Shown in pieces: positions 44,188-53,318 of a DNA stretch of 64,000 nt. The position numbers and the translations under genes were made by a program. Numbering within the stretch: position 1 is the stretch's first letter; each line of letters begins with the position of its first letter. Source of the stretch: Nocardiopsis terrae (GTDB taxonomy: Bacteria > Actinomycetota > Actinomycetes > Streptosporangiales > Streptosporangiaceae); contig NZ_BMXJ01000008.1 in the NCBI RefSeq assembly GCF_014651695.1, forward strand, positions 186,001-250,000, read 5' to 3'. Below the pieces are notes generated by a model. That model ran no database searches, had not been told where the DNA came from, and saw only the letters and a program-made list of their open reading frames with translations.

Positions 44188-44300
44188 TCAGCCGCCCAGT
44201 TGGAGGGCGAGGACCCCGGTGACGGTGAGGAGGACCCCCGCGGCCTGTGCGCCCGGATCCTCCCCGGGGACGAGGACCTCACCGAATCCGGGATCGCCGA
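44188..44300 (-). pseudogene. Possible 3' remnant of a DMT/SMR-type transporter gene
   Basis: The short minus-strand frame ends AAGVLLTVTGVLALQLGG-stop, very like the last helix of EamA/SMR drug/metabolite transporters. The preceding residues (FGEVLVPGEDPGAQ) resemble the loop before it. Upstream similarity stops, so only the 3' end may survive. The length is far below a functional protein. Confidence 0.3.
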
Positions 44301-44412
44301 CGTCCTCAGGCACGCTCTCCGCGAAGGACGACCCCGGCCCCGTGCCCGCGCGCCGACCCGCCCTCGGGCCCGGCCACCGTGCGGGCCCGCACCGCGCCCT
44401 GACCCGCACCGC

Positions 44413-44432
44413 ACCCTGACCTTCGTCAGGGT
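44413..44432 (+). promoter_or_regulatory. Perfect inverted repeat upstream of the ABC operon
   Basis: ACCCTGAC and GTCAGGGT flank a 4-nt loop (cttc). It lies 134 bp upstream of the ABC ATPase gene. The size and symmetry fit a NarL/LuxR-type response-regulator site, and such a regulator is encoded 3.3 kb away. Confidence 0.45.
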
Positions 44433-44566
44433 GGTGCCCTGTCGGTCGCCACTGTCGCCCCCGGGCCGCCGATTCCTAGCGTTGTCGACGCACAGCAGGA
44501 CACGCGAGGGAGCAGGCACCGCCGAGGCCGCCGAGGCCGGGACGCGGTGCGGGCGGAGAGGGCCGG

Positions 44567-45319
44567 ATGAACACACCGACAGGGCAGCGGAGCAGCACAC
44601 TCCGTACGGTCGACCTGGTCAGGCGGTACGGCGTGGGAGAGACCGCGGTCACCGCCGTGGCCGGGGTGAGCCTCGGCTTCGAACCGGCGCAGTTCACCGC
44701 GATCATGGGTCCCTCCGGCTCCGGCAAGTCCACGCTCATGAACCTGCTGGCCGGGCTGGACACCCCCACCTCGGGGAGCGTGCTGGTCGAGGGGCAGGAC
44801 CTGGCCCGGCTCGACGACCGGGGACTGACCCGGCTCAGGCGCGAGCGGATCGGTTTCGTCTTCCAGGCCTTCAACCTGCTGCCCGCCCTCACCGCGGAAC
44901 AGAACATCCTGCTCCCGCTCAGGCTCGCCGGACAGCGCCCGGACCGCGACCGCCTCGACGAGGTCGTGCGCTCCCTGAGGCTCGGCGACCGGCTGGGGCA
45001 CCGGCCCACGGAACTGTCCGGCGGCCAGCAGCAGCGCGTCGCGCTCGCCCGGGCCCTGCTCACCCGGCCCGCGGTGCTCCTCGCCGACGAACCCACCGGG
45101 GCCCTCGACGTCACCAACGGCCGTGAACTGCTCGAACGCCTGCGTACGGCCAGCAGCGAACTCGGTCGGACCATCGTCATGGTCACCCACGACCCGGTCG
45201 CCGCGACCTACGCCGACCGCGTCCTGCTGATGTCCGACGGCGCCCTGCACGGCACCCTCGAACACCCCACGGCCGAGCAGGTCCTGGCGGCCGTGGCCCG
45301 GGCGGAGAGCCGATGCTGA
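44567..45319 (+). CDS. ABC transporter ATP-binding protein (MacB/LolD type)
   Basis: 250 residues. Walker A GPSGSGKST (48-56), Q-loop FVFQAFNLLPALTAEQN, signature LSGGQQQR, Walker B VLLADEP and the switch His in MVTHDP are intact. The sequence style is that of ATPases partnered with FtsX-like permeases (MacB, BceA). It starts at an ATG with GGAG upstream, and its end overlaps the permease start by 7 bp, so the two form one unit. The pair lies opposite a histidine kinase and response regulator, a frequent link for antibiotic-responsive exporters. Confidence 0.93.
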   Translation: MNTPTGQRSSTLRTVDLVRRYGVGETAVTAVAGVSLGFEPAQFTAIMGPSGSGKSTLMNLLAGLDTPTSGSVLVEGQDLARLDDRGLTRLRRERIGFVFQAFNLLPALTAEQNILLPLRLAGQRPDRDRLDEVVRSLRLGDRLGHRPTELSGGQQQRVALARALLTRPAVLLADEPTGALDVTNGRELLERLRTASSELGRTIVMVTHDPVAATYADRVLLMSDGALHGTLEHPTAEQVLAAVARAESRC

Positions 45320-47754
45320 GCCTCGCCTGGGCACAGACCCGCGCCCACCCCGCCCGGCTGGCCGCCGTACTGCTGGCCATCGTCCTGGGCACGCTCTTCC
45401 TGGCCGCGACCGCCGTGTTCTCCGCGACCTCCGACGCCGGGATGCGCGCCGTGGCCGCGGCACCGCTGGCCGCCGCCGACGTGGTCGTCGACCGCGACCC
45501 CGAGTCGACCGACCCCGGTCCGGACTGGACCGACATGGTCGCCGACCACCCCGACATCGGCGCCGTCACCGCCTACCACGCACGTACCGTCCGACTCGCC
45601 ACCGGGGAACGGCGGGGCGAGGCCAACGTCTACAGCTTCGCCGACGAGCCCGAACTGCGCTGGTTCGACCTGGCGGAGGGCGTCTGGCCCACCGCCCCCG
45701 ACGAGGTCGTCGCCGACACCGCGACCCTGGACGCCCTGGGGCTCTCGGTGGGCGACACCGTGCGGATCCTGCCCCGGGAGGGGGAGGGCACCCGGGCCAC
45801 CGTGGTGGGCGCGACGGCCCCGGGCTTCCAGCCGCTGACCGGGGTCCAGTACACGCTCTACGCCACCGAGGCGCACTTCGAGGGCGACAGCGCGTTCAGC
45901 GTCCTGGCCGACACGGCCGACGGCGTTTCCGCACCGGAGGCCGTCGCGAACCTCGGGGCCGCCCTGCCCGAGATCCTTCACCCGGTGACCGCGGAGGAAC
46001 AGGCCCGGCTCGCCGCAGACCGGTTCGCGGGAGGCTCACAGCAGCTCGGCATGATTCTGCTGGTCTTCGCGCTCATCGCCCTGCTCGCGGCCTCCGCGGT
46101 CATCGCCAACACCTTCACGATCCTGCTCTCCCAGCGCCGCCGCGACACCGCCCTGCTGCGCCTGGTGGGTGCGGACCGGGCCCGGGTACGGAACCTGGTC
46201 GTCGCCGAGGCGCTGATCGTCGGTACCGTCGGCTCCCTGATCGGCGTGTGCGCGGGCGTGGGCGTCGGCTACGCGGGAGCCTCCCTGGCCGGGCTGGACG
46301 GCGGCGGCCCCGAGGTCCGGTTGGCCGCCCTGTTCGGAGCCTTCCTGGTGGGTGTGGTCACCACCGTGGGCGCCGCCTGGTTCCCCGCGCGGCGGGCGGC
46401 GGTGACCGCCCCGGTCGAGGCCCTGCGCTCGGTCCCCCTCCAGGGCGGGGTGCGCCTGCGCCCGGTGCACGTCCTCGGTACCGCGGCCGCGCTGCTCGGG
46501 GCGGCCGCCATGGCCGCCGGGGTCGCGGAGCAGACCCTGCCCCTGGCGGTCGGCGGCGGTTCCGTCGGCGCGCTCGGCCTGCTCCTGACCCTGCGCTACC
46601 TGATCGCCCGTCTCCTCGGGGCGGTCGAACCCCTGTTGCGCCGGATGGGCGGCGCCCCCGAGCTGGCCGGGGCCAACCTGCGGCGGGACCCGGGCCGGGC
46701 GGCCACGGCCACGCTCGCCCTCGTCCTGGGGCTCGGCCTGATCTGTGCGCTCACCACGGCCGCCGCGACCGGCCGCGCCACCATCGACAGCGACCTGCGC
46801 GACCGCTACCCGGTGGAGGTCAGCGCACGCGTGGACGAGGGTTCGGTGGCACCGGAGACCGTTGCCGCGGTTCGCGCCGTCAACGGGCTCGAACTGGTCG
46901 AGGTGCCCCGCACCGAACGGGTGACCGTGGCCGGACTGGACGAGGTCACCCTGGTCGGGGTCTCCGCCGAGCTGGTCGCCGCGACGGGTGCCGGAGAGCT
47001 GGCGGAGGCGGTGAACACCCCGGTCATGCTGGTCTCCGGTGCACAGTTGAAGGAGCTCGGGGCCGAGGCGGGGGAGACCGTCGAACTCACCGTGGACGGC
47101 TCCCGGCGGTCCTTCACCGTGTACCCGTCCCACCTGGCCACCGCCTCCGGCACCCCGGCCCCGGTGGTGCGCGCCGACGTCCTGGACACCGTGGCCGAGG
47201 GCGGGGAGCACGGCATGGTGTGGGGGGTGGCCGCCCCGGAGGCCGACACCGACGACCTCGCCGCCCAGATGAGCCTGGTCGCCGGGGCCGACCCGGACAT
47301 CGCTCTCAGTGGGGCCCTCAGTGAACGCGCCGACATCACCGAGGTCCTCGACGTCATGGTCGACCTGGCCCTGATGATGCTGCTCGTCACCGTGGTCATC
47401 TCCAGCGTCGGGGTCGCGAACACGTTGGGCCTGTCGGTCCTGGAACGGACCAGGGAGTTGGCGCTGCTGCGGGCGCTGGGCCTGACCAGGGGCGGGCTCC
47501 GGGGCACGCTGGCGGTCGAGGCGGTGGTGATCGCCCTGCTCGGCGCCGTCCTGGGGGTCCTGGTCGGGGTGCCCTACGGGGTGGTCGGGGTGGACGCGAT
47601 CGTCGGCGGGACGGCACCCCTGGTGGTGGCGGTGCCGTGGGGACGGTTGGGGCTGGTGCTGGTCGCGGCCCTGGTGATCGGGGCGGTCGCCACCCTGCTC
47701 CCCGCCCGCCGCGCCGCCCGGATCGCTCCGGCGGAAGGGCTCAGCGGTGACTGA
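45313..47754 (+). CDS. FtsX-like ABC permease
   Basis: 813 residues. An N-terminal helix (LAAVLLAIVLGTLFLAATAVFSA), an extracellular domain, three helices, a central helix pair, a second extracellular domain, then three C-terminal helices: the duplicated FtsX/MacB plan. The two FtsX domains contain LRLVGADRARVRNLVVAEALIVG and ALLRALGLTRGGLRGTLAVEAVVIA. It exports or displaces a hydrophobic substrate, perhaps a peptide antibiotic. A very long palindrome follows the stop. Confidence 0.9.
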   Translation: MLSLAWAQTRAHPARLAAVLLAIVLGTLFLAATAVFSATSDAGMRAVAAAPLAAADVVVDRDPESTDPGPDWTDMVADHPDIGAVTAYHARTVRLATGERRGEANVYSFADEPELRWFDLAEGVWPTAPDEVVADTATLDALGLSVGDTVRILPREGEGTRATVVGATAPGFQPLTGVQYTLYATEAHFEGDSAFSVLADTADGVSAPEAVANLGAALPEILHPVTAEEQARLAADRFAGGSQQLGMILLVFALIALLAASAVIANTFTILLSQRRRDTALLRLVGADRARVRNLVVAEALIVGTVGSLIGVCAGVGVGYAGASLAGLDGGGPEVRLAALFGAFLVGVVTTVGAAWFPARRAAVTAPVEALRSVPLQGGVRLRPVHVLGTAAALLGAAAMAAGVAEQTLPLAVGGGSVGALGLLLTLRYLIARLLGAVEPLLRRMGGAPELAGANLRRDPGRAATATLALVLGLGLICALTTAAATGRATIDSDLRDRYPVEVSARVDEGSVAPETVAAVRAVNGLELVEVPRTERVTVAGLDEVTLVGVSAELVAATGAGELAEAVNTPVMLVSGAQLKELGAEAGETVELTVDGSRRSFTVYPSHLATASGTPAPVVRADVLDTVAEGGEHGMVWGVAAPEADTDDLAAQMSLVAGADPDIALSGALSERADITEVLDVMVDLALMMLLVTVVISSVGVANTLGLSVLERTRELALLRALGLTRGGLRGTLAVEAVVIALLGAVLGVLVGVPYGVVGVDAIVGGTAPLVVAVPWGRLGLVLVAALVIGAVATLLPARRAARIAPAEGLSGD

Positions 47755-47774
47755 CCGCGGCCGGCTCTGACCCG

Positions 47775-47836
47775 CGGTGATCTTGCTACCAGGGGCGATT
47801 TCGGCGCCGAAGTTGCCCCTGGTAGCAAGATCACCG
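47775..47836. repeat. 62-bp interrupted palindrome between convergent genes
   Basis: Perfect 22-bp arms (47775-47796 and 47815-47836; ends CGGTGATC and GATCACCG) flank an 18-nt centre. The centre itself contains the 12-bp palindrome TTCGGCGCCGAA. It lies between the ends of the ABC permease and response-regulator genes, so it can terminate both transcripts. Its unusual size and symmetry suggest a REP-like dispersed element. Confidence 0.7.
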
Positions 47837-47882
47837 GGGAGGGGACCCCTGGCGCACACCGGCGGTGTATCCGGTCAGCCCC

Positions 47883-48554
47883 TCAGGCGTCCCGCCCCCG
47901 CCCCTCGCCGACCAGGCCCGCCTCGTACGCCAGGACGGCGGCCTCCACCCGGTTGCGCACCCCCAGGCGTTTGAGGATCGTGCTGACGTGGCCCTTCACC
48001 GTGCCCTCCACGAGGAAGAGCCGCGCGCCGATCTCCTGGTTGGACAGGCCCGAACCCAGCAGGGCCAGTACCTCGCGCTCGCGGTCGGTCAGCCCGGCCA
48101 ACCGCTCCCGGGCGTCCAGACGGCCGGTCGAACGGGCGTGGTCGAGGCTGTTGAGGACACGCCGGGCCACCCTGGGGGAGAGGAACGCGCCGCCCTCCGC
48201 CACCGCCCGCACGCCCAGCAGCAGCTCCCTGGGGTCACCGGTCTTGAGGAGGAACCCGTCGGCGCCCCCGTCGAGGGCGCGGACCACGTACTCCTCCTCG
48301 CCGAAGGTGGTCAGGATGACCACGGCGGTCCCGGGGGCCGACCGACGCATCTCGGCGGCCGCGTCCAGACCGTTCATCCCGGGCATCCGGATGTCGACGA
48401 GGGCCACGTCGGGGCGGTGGGACCCGGCCAGCCGGACGCCCTCCCGGCCGCCGGAGGCCTCGGCGACGACCTCGATCTCCGGTTCGTTGGCCAGGATCGC
48501 CCGCACACCCGCACGGACCATCGCCTCGTCGTCCACCAGCAGAACCCTGATCAC
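47883..48554 (-). CDS. NarL/LuxR-type response regulator
   Basis: 223 residues. Receiver domain with the acidic pair Asp8/Asp9, phospho-acceptor Asp54 in VDIRMPG and Lys104 in FLLKTG. LuxR-type HTH at about 155-210 (LTDREREVLALLGSGLSNQEIGARLFLVEGTVKGHV). GTG start with GGGAG 7 nt upstream, 13 bp after the histidine kinase. Likely target: the ABC operon facing it. Confidence 0.93.
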   Translation of the reverse strand: MIRVLLVDDEAMVRAGVRAILANEPEIEVVAEASGGREGVRLAGSHRPDVALVDIRMPGMNGLDAAAEMRRSAPGTAVVILTTFGEEEYVVRALDGGADGFLLKTGDPRELLLGVRAVAEGGAFLSPRVARRVLNSLDHARSTGRLDARERLAGLTDREREVLALLGSGLSNQEIGARLFLVEGTVKGHVSTILKRLGVRNRVEAAVLAYEAGLVGEGRGRDA

Positions 48555-48567
48555 GCCCGGTCTCCCG

Positions 48568-50013
48568 TCACCTCACCAGCACCTCGGCCGAAACCAGTCT
48601 CTCCGGGCCGAAGCACAGACGGTACCGGTCGTGCCCGCCCGCGAAGACGTCGGCGCTGGACCGGTAGTAGCGGCACTCCAGCCCCTCCCGGGCTTTGGGA
48701 GGGGCGCCCTCCCCGGCGGGCTCCAGGTAGAGCTCCCCCTCGGGGAGCAACGCCTCCGCCCCGGCCCGGTCCTGCCCCGGCCGCAACCGCTCGAAGACAT
48801 CAGGGGCGAGGGTGGCGGTGGCCGCCTGGTGTGCCGTGAGCATCAGCATCAGCACGTACCCCGACACCGCAGCCAGGGCCGGGACCCCCACGACCACACC
48901 GATCGCCCACAGGGCCCGGCGGCGGGCCCGGCGGTAGCCGAGCAGGCGCGCGTGGACCGGGGGAGCCCCCTCGGCCCGGCGCGTTCCGGGATCCTCCCGA
49001 TGGTCCTGCCCGGTGAACGTTCGGGAACCGGGTCCGCGCACCGGCATTCGGGCCGAGACCACCCACAGGCCGCCCTCCGGTCCGGCGGACAGCTCACCGC
49101 CCACCAGGCGCACCCGTTCACGCAGACCCACGAGCCCGCTCCCGGTGCCGGGAGCACGGTCCGGGGGCCGGGAGACCGCCGCCACGGTGTTGGCCACCCG
49201 CACGGAGACCGCGCCCGACGACCCCGTCAGCACCACCCGCGGCGCCGACCCCGGCGCGTGCTTCGCGGCGTTGGTCAGGGCCTCCTGGACCACCCGGTGG
49301 AGAGCCCGGTCCACCAGCACGGGGAGTTCGCGGAACTCGCCCTCCCGCTCCAGGGACACGTCCATGCCGGCTTCGACCGAACGCCGCACCAGCGCGGCGA
49401 CACCGTCGCCCGCCGGGTCGAGCGGGGCGGCCCCAGCGTCGGCGCGCAGGACCCCGACCGCGTCCATGAGCTGATCGGCCGCCCGTCCGGCGACCTCCCG
49501 GAGCCGACCGGCCTGGGACCGGCGCTCCCCGGGGAGGTTCTCCGCCATCTCCAGGGCACCCGCGCCCAGGGCGAGCAGGCTCAGCTCGTGCCCCACGGCG
49601 TCGTGCAGGTCCTGGGCGATGCGCGAGCGCTCCCGCATCCGGGCCCGTTCGGCCATGAGCTCACTCTCGCGCTCCAGGATCCGGGCCTGCTCCCACCCCG
49701 CCCGCTCCAGCGCGGAGGTGCTGCGCAGGTACAACCCCACCAGCCACGGCAACAGCACGGTGAACACCGCCAGGATCCCGGCGGTGACCCACATGCCCAC
49801 GGGCTGACCGCCGAGGGCCAGGGCCGCCGCCCCCACGGCGGCCGCCGCCAGCCAGGTCCACCCCGCCGTCCGCGGGTCCCCGGACAGGCGACCGGTGAGC
49901 AGGGCGGGCAGGGGTACGACCAGGAGCAGCGGCGGCCAGGACACGGCCGGGGCCAGCAGGACGAGCACGGCGGCCGGGGCGAGGCGGCCCCACGGGACGC
50001 GGAAAGGACGCAT
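48568..50013 (-). CDS. Histidine kinase with extra C-terminal membrane and external domain
   Basis: 481 residues. Four or five N-terminal helices (about 10-95), a HisKA_3 dimerisation region with His137 in AQDLHDAVGHELS, and a HATPase (HRVVQEALTNAAKHAPG, GSGLVGLRERVRLVGGEL). Unusually, beyond the HATPase there is another membrane helix (AIGVVVGVPALAAVSGYVLML) and a ~75-residue domain with two Cys, so the C-terminus should be outside. It starts 10 nt after the STAND gene stop, so the three genes may be one transcript. Confidence 0.88.
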   Translation of the reverse strand: MRPFRVPWGRLAPAAVLVLLAPAVSWPPLLLVVPLPALLTGRLSGDPRTAGWTWLAAAAVGAAALALGGQPVGMWVTAGILAVFTVLLPWLVGLYLRSTSALERAGWEQARILERESELMAERARMRERSRIAQDLHDAVGHELSLLALGAGALEMAENLPGERRSQAGRLREVAGRAADQLMDAVGVLRADAGAAPLDPAGDGVAALVRRSVEAGMDVSLEREGEFRELPVLVDRALHRVVQEALTNAAKHAPGSAPRVVLTGSSGAVSVRVANTVAAVSRPPDRAPGTGSGLVGLRERVRLVGGELSAGPEGGLWVVSARMPVRGPGSRTFTGQDHREDPGTRRAEGAPPVHARLLGYRRARRRALWAIGVVVGVPALAAVSGYVLMLMLTAHQAATATLAPDVFERLRPGQDRAGAEALLPEGELYLEPAGEGAPPKAREGLECRYYRSSADVFAGGHDRYRLCFGPERLVSAEVLVR

Positions 50014-50023
50014 ACCCCGGAAA

Positions 50024-53000
50024 CTAACCCGGCCGGCCCCGCCGCGTCGCCCGTCGAAAGTCAGGGGGTGCCTCAAGGGCCCTTCCCCACCGCCCCGTCG
50101 AGCTCGCGCCCAGCGCCGAGTCGGAGCCGTGCTCGACGACCCGGAGCATGTCCTTCACCTCCACGAGCAGCGACTCCGGCACGATCCCCAGCCGGACGCC
50201 CTCCCGCGCCAGCTCCTCGGCCCGGTTGAGGATCCGCCACGCCTCCAACAGGTCGCGGCGGGCCACGATCCCGGCCAGCAGCCGCATCGCACGCAGCTGG
50301 CCCGAGCGGTGCTGCAACCCGCGGTACCCCTCGATCGCCACCCGCGCCAGCTCCTCGGCCTCGGTCAGCCGACCCGCCCGCTGCAACGACTCGGCCGCCA
50401 TCCGGTGGGCCCTGGCGTGCCACCACTTGTCACCCAGCTCCCGGAACCCCCGGGCGGCCCGCAGGAACTCCTCCTTGCCCCGGCTGCGGTCGTGCGCCAG
50501 CAACACCTGACCCAGCACCAGACAGGTACGCCACCGCCCCCATTCATCACCGATCTCCTCGAACGCCTGCTCCGCCTCCCGCAGCCGTTCGAGCTGCCGT
50601 TCGCCCTGCCATGCGTCCCTGAGCGCCCTCCGGCCGCGCAGCGGTCCCCGCCCCGGCCCCGGTTCGGCACACCGCTGCGCGTACTCGGCGGAACCGTCGA
50701 CGAACAGCCCGGCCACCCTGGCGCGCTGCCGCTCCGGCCATCCCGGGTCCCGGGCGGTCAGCCGACGGCGGTCCCGTTCCCGCCCGGGGCTCAGCAACAG
50801 CTCACACGCCCAGGCCTCCCGGTTGAGCTCGTTGGTGGACAGCTGGCCCAGCGAACGCAGGTAGCGCGCCCGGTACCAGTTCTCCTTCGGGGCCTGGGAG
50901 AGCTGCTCCAGGCCGTCGGCGAGCACGAACCAGGCGTTCAGCGTGTACCCGCGCAACCGCAGCACCTCGCCCCGCTGCAGTTGGACCCTCGCCCGCTGCT
51001 CGGGCACGTCCCGGGAGCCCACGAGCAGCTCCTCGGCCCGGGAGAGCAGGGAGTAGGCGCGCTCCAGGTGCCCCTGGAACCGGTCGACCTCGGCCAGGTT
51101 GCACAGTGTCCGCGCCCACCACCAGCGGTCCTCGTGCTCCTCGAAGATCCGCGCCGCCCGCTCGATCTCGGCCCGGCCGTCGTCCAGGTCACCGCGGCGG
51201 TACAGGTTCACCCCGATGGCCCGGTGCGCCCGCGCCGACCAGCGCGGGTCCACCGCGGGGTCCAGTTGCTCCAGCACGTACAGGGCGGTCAGGGCGCGCT
51301 CGTAGCCGGTGTCGTGGTCGCCGTGGCCGCTGGCCACCTCGGCCCGGTCGAGCAGGGCCACCCCGTAGGCGAACGGGTCCGCCATCTCCAGGGCCAGACC
51401 GGTGGCCTGACGGGTGGCTCCGCGCACGGCGTCCCAGTGCGTGCGCCCGGTCCGACACAGGACCGCGAAGGCCCGCCGCAACCGCCATCCGTGCGCGGGC
51501 AACCGCAGACCGTCCCCGCCGGGGGCGGTCCACCGGAAACAGACCTCGAAACCCCGGCGCTCGGACTCCAACCAGGCGAGGGGGTCCGCGGGGCCGGGCA
51601 CGGACGCCGAAGGCGCCACGCGCTCCCCGCCCCGGCCGGGCACCGGGGCGCCGAAGTTCCACTCGTGCGGGGCCGCACGGCGGGCGGCCGCCTCACCGAT
51701 GAGTTCGAAGGCGCCGAGCAGCCGCTCCACCGCCGGAGCGAGCGCCTCCGCGGACCAGTCCGCCCGCTCCTCCTCCGGGACGCCCAGGACGTGCGGGCCC
51801 GCGGTCAGCAGGGTGTCCCGGACCCGGTCGTGCAGCTGGAAGCGGTCGAACCCGCCCGTCCTGTACAGGTACGTCACCAGGTAGCGGTGGCTCATCCGCA
51901 ACAGCATCCCCCTGGCCTCGTCCTCGGAGGTGTCCAGCAGGGCGGCGGCCGCCCATGCGGCGAAGGTGGTCAGCCCGGTGGCGGCCAGCCTGTTCAGGAG
52001 CAGCCGCTCCGCTGGTTCGCACTGCTGCAGGCTGAAGGCGAGCGATCGTGCGACGGCCCGGGGGCCGGGGACGTCCAGTCCCTTCATGTGGTCCAGCAGG
52101 TCCGCGGCGCCCGGTCCGTCCTGCCTGGTGATCTGGGTCCCCGCCAGGCACAGGGCCAGAGGCAGCCCGTGGCAGGCCCCGACCAGTTCGGGCAGGGCGT
52201 CCCGGTCCGCGGCGGCCAGTTTCCGCCCCGATGCCTCGACCAGCCGGTTGACCAGTTCCAGGCTCTCCCGGGGGGACAGCGGGGCGAGTCCGCGCTGCAG
52301 CATGGGCTGTTCGGCGTCGGGGAAACCGTTGCGGCCGGTGATCAGCACGGCGCATCCCCGACCGCTGGGGAGCAGCGGCTCCACCTGCGTGTAGTCCTTG
52401 GCGTTGTCGAGGACGACGAGCAGCCTGCGGTCCTGTGTGGCGGTCTTCCACAGTCCGGAGAGTTCGTCCAGGGAAGCGCCGTCCGGTGGCCGCCCGCCGA
52501 GTTCGGCGACCATCTGCGCGAGTACGTCCTCGGGCCTGCGCGGCTCCCGACGCCCCGAGGAGCCCCGGTCCGCGCCGCCGTAGAGCTCGAACTCGATCTT
52601 GCCGTCGGGGAAGCGGTCGGCGACCCGGTCCACGACCTGGGCTGTCAGCTGGCTCTTCCCGGTGCCGCCCTCCCCGGTGACCGCGATGACCAGCGGACCG
52701 CGGGAGCGGTGCCCCGGAACCCGCCGGAACGGGCGGTGCAGGAGGCCGCGCGCGCCGGCGCGGGGGAAGCGCTCGAACTGTTCCAGCAGCTCCGCGATGA
52801 GTGCATCGTGCCCGGTGAAGTGGTCCACCGGCGGGGGCAGGCGGCGCCTCAGCGCCGGGGCGTCATCGGAGCCGGGCGCCCGGTCGAGGCGTTCCAGGAG
52901 CAGTTGGGCGGTGACCGCGGTCCCGGTGCCGAGCAGGCCGACCGCCGCGAGCAGCAGCCCGCCGTCCCCGGGTAACAGCTCGGGTACCCCCTGGGCCGCC

Positions 53001-53104
53001 GTGCCCAGGCCGACCAGTGTCGCCAGCCCGCCGAACAGTCCGGTGTGGACCGGTCGCCACTGCCGACGCGGGGGAGCGCCCGAACCGTCGGACCGTCGGT
53101 TCAC
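50024..53104 (-). CDS. STAND/NB-ARC-type ATPase with TPR-like repeats, membrane-anchored
   Basis: About 1026 residues from a GTG with GGGAGG 6 nt upstream. Two N-terminal hydrophobic segments (GLFGGLATLVGLG, LLLAAVGLLGTGTAVTAQLLL) are followed by the NB-ARC core: VTGEGGTGKSQL around residue 150, Walker B RRLLVVLDNAKD, LITGRNGFP, and GLPLAL. The following winged-helix region includes YRTGGFDRFQLHDRVRDTL. The C-terminal ~550 residues are TPR-like helical repeats with regular WYRARYLRSLGQL-type units. STAND ATPases are molecular switches in signalling and antiphage defence. No effector domain is fused to it. Confidence 0.85.
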   Translation of the reverse strand: MNRRSDGSGAPPRRQWRPVHTGLFGGLATLVGLGTAAQGVPELLPGDGGLLLAAVGLLGTGTAVTAQLLLERLDRAPGSDDAPALRRRLPPPVDHFTGHDALIAELLEQFERFPRAGARGLLHRPFRRVPGHRSRGPLVIAVTGEGGTGKSQLTAQVVDRVADRFPDGKIEFELYGGADRGSSGRREPRRPEDVLAQMVAELGGRPPDGASLDELSGLWKTATQDRRLLVVLDNAKDYTQVEPLLPSGRGCAVLITGRNGFPDAEQPMLQRGLAPLSPRESLELVNRLVEASGRKLAAADRDALPELVGACHGLPLALCLAGTQITRQDGPGAADLLDHMKGLDVPGPRAVARSLAFSLQQCEPAERLLLNRLAATGLTTFAAWAAAALLDTSEDEARGMLLRMSHRYLVTYLYRTGGFDRFQLHDRVRDTLLTAGPHVLGVPEEERADWSAEALAPAVERLLGAFELIGEAAARRAAPHEWNFGAPVPGRGGERVAPSASVPGPADPLAWLESERRGFEVCFRWTAPGGDGLRLPAHGWRLRRAFAVLCRTGRTHWDAVRGATRQATGLALEMADPFAYGVALLDRAEVASGHGDHDTGYERALTALYVLEQLDPAVDPRWSARAHRAIGVNLYRRGDLDDGRAEIERAARIFEEHEDRWWWARTLCNLAEVDRFQGHLERAYSLLSRAEELLVGSRDVPEQRARVQLQRGEVLRLRGYTLNAWFVLADGLEQLSQAPKENWYRARYLRSLGQLSTNELNREAWACELLLSPGRERDRRRLTARDPGWPERQRARVAGLFVDGSAEYAQRCAEPGPGRGPLRGRRALRDAWQGERQLERLREAEQAFEEIGDEWGRWRTCLVLGQVLLAHDRSRGKEEFLRAARGFRELGDKWWHARAHRMAAESLQRAGRLTEAEELARVAIEGYRGLQHRSGQLRAMRLLAGIVARRDLLEAWRILNRAEELAREGVRLGIVPESLLVEVKDMLRVVEHGSDSALGASSTGRWGRALEAPPDFRRATRRGRPG

Positions 53105-53318
53105 CGTCACCCTCCCGCATGCCTGGATTCTCCTTGTGTGCCGGGCTTGTGGGCTTTCGGTGGTCCGGCAGGGAACCGATCCTGCTGCGGCCGGGCCGCC
53201 GGTGTCCACACGTGCGGGGGCCGACCGTGGGACGTTCACCCGATCGGCGGCCCTCGGACACCCGCGGTGCACCCCGGGGACAGGAGAGCGGGGGCGGTCC
53301 GGCCCCAGCCGGGACCGG

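Noticed and set aside
47953..50229. Plus-strand open frame opposite the two-component genes
   Set aside because: The minus-strand frames carry intact receiver, HTH, HisKA_3 and HATPase motifs; this one carries none.
49895..52975. Plus-strand open frame of about 1000 codons
   Set aside because: Exactly antisense to the STAND ATPase, whose NB-ARC motifs and ribosome site are clear. The translation is low-complexity.
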